From: Endomychus coccineus | Taxonomy: Eukaryota; Arthropoda; Insecta; Coleoptera; Endomychidae | Direction: 5' to 3' | Assembly (NCBI GenBank): GCA_958510875.1 | Contig: OY294068.1 | Coordinates: 167,409,962 to 167,473,961, forward strand | Length of the DNA: 64,000 nt | The notes under the pieces: generated by a model | The model's database searches: none | What the model saw: the letters and a program-made list of their open reading frames with translations, nothing else | Told to the model about the DNA's origin: nothing | Part shown: positions 32,201 through 44,200 of the stretch, one piece after another | Position numbering within the stretch: position 1 is the stretch's first letter | Layout: each line of letters starts with the position of its first letter | Translations under genes and position numbers: made by a program

Positions 32201-35200
32201 ATTGATATATCATGCTTGTAGTGTATCCTGCACCCTTCTTGCGCGATGTGGTCGGGCGTTGTCGTCCATAAACACAAAATTTTCGCCTAATTCGTTACGT
32301 ATGGGATAGATAATGGGCGTAATAACCTGTTCGACGTAAATTTGGCTGGTCATATTCTGTGGAATGTGAATTAATGGGGTGCAGCGGTTAAACATTATTC
32401 CTCCCCAAAACATTACAGTATCCCCTTGATAGGGAGCAACTTCCCGGGGAAAATTAAGGCGCTGTTGACGACCTGGTTCCCTCCAGACTCTTTGCCGATT
32501 GTCATCACTCACCAGTCCAAATCTAGTTTCATCTGTGAATAACACCCACGTCCACTGCTGCAAAAGCCAACCCCTGTGCTCTCGCGCCCATCGGAGACGC
32601 TGCACGATGTCTTGGAAGTAAAGTGGGGACCCGTTATGGTCACACGACGAAACGTACGCTGAAAGTGACTTCTGAGAGCTGAAGCTGTGCGGTGTCTGCG
32701 AGCATATTGCACCAAAGAACGATCTTCTCTTCCGTTAGATACTCGAGGACGTCCACTACGTGGTCTGTTTTCCACTTTATCGAATTCTTGGTACCTGTGA
32801 ACTATTCGCACAACAGATGATCTAGGAATGCCCAACATTTCCTAGATCTGATAATTAGAGTGCCGTTAATCGTGTAAAGCAGTAATTCTTGCTCGATTAA
32901 AGGCAGAAATGTCACGACCAGGCATGGTAATCCAAAAAATCAAAAGAAATTAATACACTAGTCATTTGACTGAATATGCTTTCACTGCCACTGCTGTGAA
33001 AACATTGATAATAAAGTCAGGATTCATTATTGACGTCTCTTTTTTGTCTTTTTTATACCTTATACATGTTACTTTTTACCATAGTAAGAAAAATAATCGG
33101 GTTTAATCGAATCATTTGATATATAGGGGGTCCAAGTCTTTTGACGCTGTGTGTAGATTAGGTTGAATGTCCTTTAAGTACATTATAATTTTAGTTGGTG
33201 AAATGGCGGTAACAATCACATCAAACATCACATTTCAGGAAAATAATTTCAACTTTTAATATAAATATAAAAATATAAGATAAGATTATATTATGATTAT
33301 GATTCATGAATTCATGATATAAATATTTTTATATTGGCATTTCCGGATCAGCTAGACTAAACGAGACCTCTGTATCTACATCAACTATTTCATATTTCAC
33401 TATTTATTTACTATTTGATCTAGTTCAGTTTCACCATCTATTTCAGACGAGTCGGATTCATATTCTGACTCCAAAAAAGATTGTAATGAACCGGATGGAA
33501 CGCTTATTTTAAATTTTGTCTGATATAAACAATTTTTTGGTGCCCTTTTATTTGTTAGTGGATTTCTTTTATTTGTATGGACATTTCCATATTTTGAAAA
33601 GCTTCGTTCTGTGGCAGCAGTTGATGGTGGGAAGTTTAATACTACTACAGCTACTTTGTTTAACTTTGTTGTTGAACAAATCGATTTCCACCAAGTCACT
33701 GCTGACAGTTTTCCATTTTTTAGACTAGTCCATACAAAGTCTTGAGCAAACAGTCCTTCTTTTAATTTATAAATAGCAATTTCAATCATCACTGTTCCGA
33801 AATCATTCTCAGTTGTTAAAAATGTGTCATTTTATTGATGAAAGTCAGAGCATCAATATATTCTGATTCGTTTAAATTTGTTCCCATGAAGTAAGAATCC
33901 AATATTGGCTGCGAAATGAAGTGGACCAACTGCCATTGTTTTTCTTTTTTCCAACAATTGTAAAAGTTCATTTCTGTCAGGCTCTTTGATATTCAATAGT
34001 AGTGAAAAGTGTGAAAACAAATTAAAAAATATATTCACTACTCTCGAAATTATGGGTAAATTATTTTTTCCACTACTAGCTGTGAAGTTGACAATTATTG
34101 CGTCTCCTAGCCTGCTGAGAAGTTGAATTTCTCTAGTAGTGGTTAATAATTTTTCTATTGTTGACCTAAGTTAATAATGAACAAACTCAAATGTTTTGAA
34201 AATCCAGGGATAGTTGTTTAACAAAAACTTGTGCAACGTGATTTTGTATATCCAGGAGATTGTCTTTAACGTATTTGCTGCTTGAAATTACCTAACACGA
34301 TAAAATTATTTGAATAAAAAAATGCCATTAGCTTAAAATTCGCGCTCAACATGAATGATGACATTTGTGAATCGTGACCGTAACCCACGGTCGTATAGAC
34401 CCGTAACCTACGAGTGCTGGACAGAGCCGAGCTTGGTTATGTTACAAAACTATTTAAACAAAATACGAGTAAGACCACGAGAACACAGATTTACCAGAAG
34501 ACGACATTGAATAAAACTGATTATTTTTCAAGTGAGTAACCTTGCTACAGGCTACAGATAATAGATGGTTTTGTAAATTTTAGGTTAGTATTCGACTAAG
34601 TGAAAACAAGATTTTCAGTAGTGAAAACGATAGAAAAGGGAAATAGTTGATCTCAACATAGAATAATATGCCCATAAAGTAGAGGACTTTTTATCACTTG
34701 CATAATCGTGGAAGTATGCCAGTAGCACGGTCGTATAGACCGTGGCCAGTAGTAAGTAGAAATCATCTCTACGTTTTTAGTACAGCACCAACTACAGTAA
34801 CTTTTTCTGCGATTTCTCGCATTTCTGGCGGTTTGCAATTTGAATTTTCCCTCATTTCGGCTTTTCACATGTATACATAATGTATACGTAAATATTTCAA
34901 CAATATTGTTTTTGAGAAATGTCATTTAATAGAAATGTCAAAATTGATTTCCAGCCTACTTACTTTTTATCAGACAGAAATTACGCAAGCATACGTATCA
35001 AATAGTTTACTTTATTTAACTTAAAAATATTAAATTCTAGTTTAATGTGCTAGTAGTGGAAAAAATAGTATATACACCACGGTGGTGAAGACATTTATAG
35101 ACCTCGCACCTTATTCCGCTCGGGGCAAAGCCCCTCGCGAAATAATCTTGATGCTCGGTCAATAATAATAGTCTTCAACACCTTGGTGTACAATATACTA

Positions 35201-38200
35201 TTATTTCTAGTAATAATTTACTGTAAATTACGATAAATTTCCACGGTACGTTATCGGTAATTTACCAGTTCACATATGTGGTTCCACTTCACCACACAGT
35301 GGCATCCTTTGAATGTGTTAACGAGAGACGAAGAAAACATGGGGAACATTTCAACCATACCATTATTTTAAAGATTTATAAATCAATATCATTCATTTGA
35401 ACCTTGGGGATCTGTTTTACTATGTTTCTGGAGATTCCTCGTTTTCTTCCAATATGTTACTTACAGCTTTTGAAGCTGGGTATATGATATACTCCATTAG
35501 GATACTGTTATGCAGAAACTACGGATGCTAATAAGCAAAGCACCATGCTACCACGCAAGAATTTCAGATTTCATAAAGACGTCGTGAAAAGCGCTGCTAC
35601 ATTGACGAAATTATTAAATTATGAATTATGCCGATTGAAGAGTTACATTTAAACAAAAATGATCATAGAAATCCTTTGAATAGAATATCCATTAGAGAAG
35701 GACCCATACCCCCCACCATATGGTCATTTTTCATTGTTGAATACGAACCTCATTTCCTAGCTACCAATCTTGAATATTAGTATTTATGTTGTTGCATTAG
35801 CCACGTTGTGAACGAAATAAAATATTTTAATGAATCCAATTTATTTTCAGGTGAATCATCTCAAGGATAGACACAAACAATTGATGGTCCATTGGGTTGG
35901 TGAAGGAAGCAATGTGATAATGTGTTTAGCGCGAGACCCATCTCCAAGCTCAGATATAATACCAGTGAATCCATCAGCAGTCTTCATTTCATACGATTAT
36001 GGCGACACTTACGAAAACAAAACTGACTCGTTCAAACTTGCTGATGGAAACTATTCCACATTGGACAAATTTTACAATCATCCCAAGTACAATACCCATG
36101 TAAGTAATAAGTTAGAAATTTAAGATTAAACCTCGGATTAATCTCTTCATAAAAATATATCTCGCGTTCGCAGAAAATATTGATTGCATTGGCAATCATC
36201 GATGTAATGAAAACAATACTGCGGATACTGAAATGTTTATTGGCATCAGCCCTCTGTTGATTAAGCTGGAAACCAAGAAGTTCGAAGTGTGTGAATGGGA
36301 GTGGTAAAGAAGAGTCTTCCGCCGGCTGTAGCGATCATAGGTTTTATCATCGCACTTTTTCGTTCAAGGATTATAAAGGTGCATATAATCTTTGATCCAT
36401 ATCTTTTCCTTATACCGGGATATCAAAAATTAGCTGTCTTACTTTACGTTTGAAATAATTATGTCATAATTAATTTGAAGTTTCTAAAAGTGCGAAATTT
36501 CGCAATTTTATACGAATATTGTAACACTCAGAAGTCTTTCGCATTTGGACTCCGGGATTTTCACGTGGCCTATCAAAATTAGAAGGTTCGAATTATCTAA
36601 AAACATAATTGCATGAACGCCAGACGTCCTATGTAATTAGCTACGAAAAAAATCATTTTGACATATGCCTCGAGGAGCTCGCTGCGCGTAAGTTAGAGTT
36701 TATACATTTTACCTCGGTCTTGTTAATTTGGGGCCGTTTCTTGCCCCGTGCGACCGGCGCCAGTTGTAATGAAGTGTTTTCGGCTATGGGCCGCTAGCTT
36801 TTACCCGCTTCGTGTATATTTACATAATTATTTCATAATGTGTAGTTCATTATTGTTTTACAACTGAAATAAATAGGTATGAAATTTGTAGGTTATTGAT
36901 GATGTCAGTGTGACAATGACATAATTATTTCAAACGTAAAGTAAGACACACGTTTTAGATTCCACAACCACCCTTGACCAAGATAATTTTTGATATCCCG
37001 GTATCTACGCACTCTCAACGTAAAACCTGTAACTCAAATCAAGAGTGCATCGAGGTAAGGGTCTTCCCTTTCGTGAACATATTCATATCGTATTTTGGAA
37101 AAGGTCAAATGGGGATCCCAATCAGTTTCCTCATGAGTCATGGAAATTTTCAGAAGCAAATACTCACAATATGTGGATTTCATAATTTCAATGTGATGTG
37201 TCAAAATTCGATTTTAACCAAAGTTGTGGCGGACTCTCGTAGCAATGGTTTGTTTACGTTTAAGTGGTGCTTTATGTAAATACGATGAAACGATGATGAA
37301 GATGAATTGATCACTATCGCACTGGACAACTAAATCAAATGATCATTCCTAGCTAACCATCTGATTTTGTGCAACAAAACTTCCTAGGATTCAATTAACC
37401 AAATAAGATATGGTGATCTAGAATCTAGAGTGAAGAAAAAGTATATGTCAGGTGTGATCCGAATATGGTTACTTAAACTTAAAACCAAGACAAACTAAGA
37501 ACTTGAGAACATATTTATTCTCCTGAATCTCAACATCAACTAACTTTGACGTCTTCAGTTATTCACTTTTCATCTTAATATCTTGCGATGACCCGTCGTT
37601 CTTACATCCCTCGTACCTTGTCCCTCTCGTTGATCTCCCTGCTCGCGATCTTTGTCGGGAGAGCCTCTTATCCTTTGGTTATCTTTGAACTCCCTCGTCA
37701 TCTTTCACCTCTCCCGACATATAACATTTGCAGTTTCAGATTATTTCTGAAACGGTATCATACGTTTTTTCTCCATATGACCTCATCGGTATCTGTGAGG
37801 AAGAAATATTACATATCTTTTTTAGACAATTTTAGCGCTCATACTTCGATATAGTAAATATTGATATTATATGTTTGGAGAACGGCACTGTTAGGAACAG
37901 CGCGGGGAAGTCCTACAGTCAATCCGGGGAGATCCCTCGATGCTCGAGGTACGGCTAGAATAGTAGGAATGAAACAGGGGCCATTATACGTAAGGCCGTT
38001 AGGTGTAGCCGAATGATGGTCGCGAATATTGATGAATGATTTAGAGATTTCATAATATAATGCTTTAACTTACATACATAGTGACGTTCTTTTAAATATA
38101 ATTAACTTTTGTTTAATAAGTGTTTCATTGGAATCTTTAATATATTACTAACTCTAATATATATAAAAACGATACTCTTGATTGGAAAATGGGCAATTTG

Positions 38201-41200
38201 AAATACAAAAAATATGAAAATAATTACGGCACCAAGCTAAACACATACTGTGACAGTAGCAAAAAACTAAAAAAAGAGTTGTATACCAATACAGTGAATA
38301 CAGTAAACAGCAGATTAGAGAGCAAAGGGCTGCATACGTCTTATCGCTTATATTTCTCAAAATTTCTAATTAAGTGATAAGGTGAACATTTGAAAACAGA
38401 TGGATATATTTAGAACAGACTAATCTATTATGAATTTTGTTTGACCAGAAGTATGTCTTTAAATAGTATGTAGGCTGTTGTCAAGGGATACGATTAATGT
38501 GTAAATATTTTCTGCCCGTTTTGTTTTCCTTTCTGGTTTGATATTTTTATCGGACTGCTTCGGATATTTGCCTATTCTCTTAGGAATGTTCTATTTAATT
38601 GAATCATGGTGCGTTTATGTTCACAATGTGCGATAATGATGGGTCCAAGGCAATCACGCCACTGAAATCAATTCCAGATTACCAACAGCTTACCTCATAC
38701 AATTATTGTCGTGCTTATTGTGGTACTCTAATAGCTAAGTTGACCCTTGTTTTCTGCTTAAAGAGAATTATTATATAAATTATGCATTCTGATAAGATAA
38801 TATGTATTTTATCTTATGCAATTTGAGCTTTTAATCAAGAAAATAAATAATGCTGAAATCATCATATCTCAGAACAGTCAACTGTTCCTGGAATGAATGT
38901 TTACACAGCTGTCTGCCTTGTCATCGAGGAACAACAATTATGGGAATCGGTTGGAAAAATTGATATAATTGTGAATGTCCACTTTTCGTGACATCCCAGC
39001 AAACTAAAAAAGCGGTCTAGTAAATGTTAGCAGTACGGCACTGTTAGGGATGGTCCGGGGAAGTCCCATAGTTGGTCCGGGGAAATCCCTCTATGCGTGG
39101 GCGATGAAGAGTGTATATAGAAGTGCGAGGAAGGCAAGAGGGGAATTATGCATTAAGCTTAAGAGACTATCGAACGTATGATTAACGTAATATTAATAGG
39201 CATTCCTAGATTGTAATTCTTTTAGAGTATAATAATCTTTTATTTGATAAGTGTTTCCTTAAAAACTCTAACATAAATTTTTGGTTTGCATGTAATCATC
39301 TTTTCTTGGAAGTTTTTTGACGGATTTCAACTAAATAACCATTATTGTGTTAGAAGTGCGGCACTGTTAGGAACAGCGCGGGGAAGTCCCACAGTCAATC
39401 CGGGGATATCCCTAGCTGCGTGGTAGCGGGGTATTCGTAGCCGAATAATGGTCGCGTATATTGAATGATTTACAGCTTTCATATATAATGTTGGTCTTTC
39501 AAATATAATTAAGTTTAGTTTAATAAGAGTTTCATTGGATCTTTAATACATTACTAATTCTAATAATTGTTACATATGTGTAACGCGAAAATGATATTTT
39601 CCGGAGGATAATGTCATTGTACAACTTTGGAGCACTATATTCAGAATATAAGAATTATGGTCAAAATTGAATTTTTTACAGTTCATAATTCAAAAAGTCA
39701 CTAGCATTTCAATCATAGTTGATTTAAGACATAGTAAAGGGTAGAGGTTGAATGTTTCGGATGCAAAATTACACCATTTTTTAATCGGATACATTTAACA
39801 TACATTGAATCTACAAAATTGGGCGTCGCGATGAAATTCTATAGTTTCATTTTTTTCAATAGAATTCTTCTCAATTTATTATTGAGCCATTAGTTACAAA
39901 TGAACACTGAATAATGCACTGTAGAAAAATTTCAAAATAAAATTCTATTATAAAAATAAAAGAAAACGTGTTTCGCCACACAGAGTTCATCATAACATAG
40001 GTGACCTGTCTCTAACAAATGTTTCGCATAGTGGGAGTCAAGTTTGTTATTCCTATCACTCTACTAGAGAAAAGACCCACTTTGACCTACATAAAAGTTT
40101 GGACAAGATCCACAATTTAATTTATAGTTTCCAGATTTTATTCCTTTTTCCGACTTTATTATTTTTCAAATGTTGACCTATTGTGTCAGGGGTCATTCAC
40201 AAATTACGTAAAGCAGTTTTGGGGGGAGGGGGTCATGAATTCGTTAAATTTTGTGACGAAGGGGGGCTGGGGGCTTATACGGTCGCGTTACGTAACAAAA
40301 TGTAAATACAAATACATTTTTCCTTTGAATATTGCATTTAAAATAAACAGGCGTACTTGAAGTATTTTAAATTTAAGCGCGGTTTCTGAGCAGCCGATAA
40401 AGTAGAATTCTTGGCGGTTCAAATCATCTGTTTCTATTTACCGTTTGAGTATCCATTATCCATATAAATAAGCACACATCTCTCGACACAAGAAGTTAGA
40501 ATGAGATGTAGACGGGTAATGCCATTCAGAATTATACAAAAAAAAAAGAACATGCAGCACTTTGTTTGATGAATGAAGGCGATGAAGATGCTGAATGGAT
40601 TGAAATCGAGGAAGTGGATGATGATGATTTTGATGAGACTATTGCTTATAATAATGATGATAATGATAGTTTTCCCATTATCAATAAAATTGATGAATGG
40701 ATAGCCAGTCCTTGGGAAAAATCAAGCGAGGAATAGATCAAACTGTGTACTAGTCAATTCATTATTCCGTGCAATAACTTTAAATTTTAATAAAAATGTT
40801 ACCATTTAAAATAATATATAAATATATATAATATAGTTAAATATCAATAAACAAACTTTTTATTTAGAATTTTTTTTTACCAGTACCATTGTTTGATACA
40901 ACAACATGAGACTTTGAGGGGAGTACATTTATAACACGTTACGTAATATCACGGGGGGACTCAATGGTTTGTTATACGGTTCGTGACAAAGGGGGAGGGG
41001 GGATGGAAAAATAGTGACAAGCAGCGTTACGTAATTTGTGAACTGACAGTACTTTTGAAAGAACTAGTTAAATTCATATTAGTTGAGTCACGTTCAATAT
41101 CATTCGAAATTTTACCAAAATATGTATTGCTTCTATAATTTTCCAGTTTATTGAGATTTACTGCGAAAATGTCTTTAATAGCAATATTTATTCTTTCTAT

Positions 41201-44200
41201 TTCAACATATTACCCATCAGATCTATATTAAAATTGAGCCATTTAGATTAGAAAATGTGTTATTGGTCTTTGTTTGAGATGTTAAGGAAATGCATAAAAT
41301 CGAGCGGCTTGATAAAACGGTGGAAGGACAATTTGTTTTGATTCAGTCCATCTTGGACGTGACACATTTTGGGATCAGGCGTAACAAAATATTTAAAAAT
41401 AAATTGTCTAGTTTATATTTGTGATGTTTTATTGATTTTTGTTTCAGTTTGTATTCACTGATGTGAAGCATAAATTATTGTATGTTACGACTAACCATGG
41501 CAGGAACATCAGTCGCATAGAGTTGAATTTTACTGCTAGTGACGTCTCATTCCATGAATTGCAACCTTCAACTTTTCTGGTGCATGATAAAAGTGACGTT
41601 AGACAATGTGTAAGTATTTAGGTAGACATATTTGTTAAATATAATATTAGCGAATATTGGATAAAGCCGATAAGATTCGTTTGACTTTAAAATCAAAGAT
41701 TTTGTTATCATTAATCAAATACTTGTTGTATCTATACTTCTGGAACCAAAGGAAAATGCATATTTATTCAGGCCAATGACTTGCTTTATCTTCAATAAAT
41801 AATATAATGAGATCACTTGTAATAAATTATGGATTCTAATTGTTTCCAAGAGACATCTTAATGAAAACTAAGTTAGTTAATATTATGCTTGCCAATGATC
41901 AATATAAGATCATTGTGATTGTAAGTGAAATGTAAAAAAATATGTTGCTGTTGTTGAATTTTTCATAAATTTTGTCTATATCAATTTATAATAGCATGAT
42001 TTGATTGCAATTTTCCTGGTTTATATAGAAAGGCTGCTATAATTATATAAATTGGGTTACCAAAGATCCGGATTTTCTCGATTTCATTTTGCAACAGTAG
42101 TCGAATCAATTTAGCAAAAAAGCTCGGAATTAAAGCCGAACAGACCAATCAATTTTATTTTTTTTGCAAAACATTCCGGGACGCATACTGGACGATATTG
42201 AACTTTAAGATCTAATCGCTTGGCCATTTTTCAATTGTTCAATTTTCATGGTCAGTTTATTGGAAAATCATTGAAAAATTTGCAAATTTGGTAAGTATTG
42301 CCAAAATTGGCTGGAAATCTCCACTCGGGGGGTTTTCGAGGTCGCTGATCACGATTCTGAAGTTAGATTTACCATGTTCGACCACATTAGCTAGAAATTG
42401 GCCAATTTTGTCAGAAAAATGGTCAAATTAGATAATTTCGCAATTTTTGTTAGACAATACTTACCAATGTGCAAATTTTTAAATGATTTTATAATGAATT
42501 GACCATGAAAATTGGCCAATTTCCAGGTTAACAATTGAAAAATGTCCGAGCAATCAGATCAATATCGTCCAGTATGCGCCCAGGAACGATTTGCAAAAAA
42601 AATAAAATTGATTGGTCTGTTCGGCTTTAATTCCGAGTTTTCACATTTTTTACGTCTAATTTGACCAGACTACAGGTCCAATCCAACAAATATTTTAACA
42701 TAGAATACGGTTTATCGCCTGGGTGTGTATTGGTGGAAATCATTACTCTACACAAGCAAGAGCACGAGATCTGTCCACGAAGCATATAGCTAAAAAAACT
42801 ATTAAGAACATCTAGCCAATTGCAAATGAAGATCTAATCTGAAATTTCTACAGATTTCATGATATTGATTGCTGGTTGCAAAAAACATGTTCCTTTGTAC
42901 GTTTTAGGAATGACAACTATTCTAATATTTACTATTGTATAGGGTTATATCACGTGACTTCATAAAAAAAATTCGATGTTTCCTCCAATTGGATAAAATT
43001 CTGACTTTAACGATCGATTTGAAATATCGTCCACGGTGGAGTAATACCGGTCAAACCGGAAACGGTATGCCCTTCCTTGAATGCAGGAAAGCCCTCGCAG
43101 CAGATGTGATTTATCTTGACTTTTCGGAAGCCTTTGATAGGGTATCAAAACATCGACTTCTGTATATCTTAGAACATGCTGGAATGAGAATAAATCTGTG
43201 GGCGAACATTTTTATTGGGTAGCAGAAAAGTGGGAGATTCGTTTTCCCAAGATTGGGCTGTAGGTAACTGAGCGCCCCAGGGATCTGTCATGAAAAAGAT
43301 CTTCCTTCTCAAATGTCATAAAAATGTATAGTTCCTCTACCAACTGGCTGCTTCCCCTTAACGTTGTGGGTTGTGCTCCATACAGATACACCTAATCCAT
43401 TTATTCAACATTTCATTGATAGATCAGCGTTGAAATCAGGGCCTCACATAATGATTTGAGTGTCACAATTACGTCAGAACATGTCACGAAAGTTTTTAAC
43501 CGAGCAAATTCGCAGCTCAGTTATCTTTAGAATTGATGATTCACATTAATTTTTTCATGAAGTTTTGAATTACTCCAGTCACAGATTAAGTAATATCTAA
43601 TCTGTGGTCTGGTGCAACCTGTTGACTCCAATAGTGTCAATTAGGGGAATTATGAATATTTGTAAATTACATGTTTGGAATCCAACAAAGATAATTATGT
43701 AGACATACAATGTAGATTTATCTCTTTGTATATTCTTGAATATAAACAAAGATATTTTCAACAACAGTCACACGTTTTATACATAATAGATACAATTCTA
43801 TAATTAGTATTTGTGAACCACATCCGAAAGTAGATTAAGAAACTAAACTACAATCAATTAAGAATAGAAGTAAACACCAAGTCTGTCTCATTATATTATA
43901 ATCTTAGCATTTTTATTTTTAAGTATGAAAATAAATTTTATATAAACTTTTGAAAATGTTTTTCGCTATAGTATAAACATAATTTGGTTAATTTTGTTTC
44001 TTCTACATTCCACATCATTGGTTATATTTCAATTAAAGGTAAATTGCTTTTCATGTTTTGTCTAAACCTCCGTATATTGAATTTACACCGTTTCTATTCA
44101 TGCTATAACTTTTTTGCATTCTAGATTCACTAAAATATGCAAATAAGCAGTACATCTAATTAACGTTGTCGAATTGACGCACCACACATTATTTAGCATG

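Noticed and set aside
37588..37854. 88-codon plus-strand frame starting MTRRSYIPRTL
   Set aside because: No start context, splice or homology support; low complexity in Ser/Leu; looks like chance.
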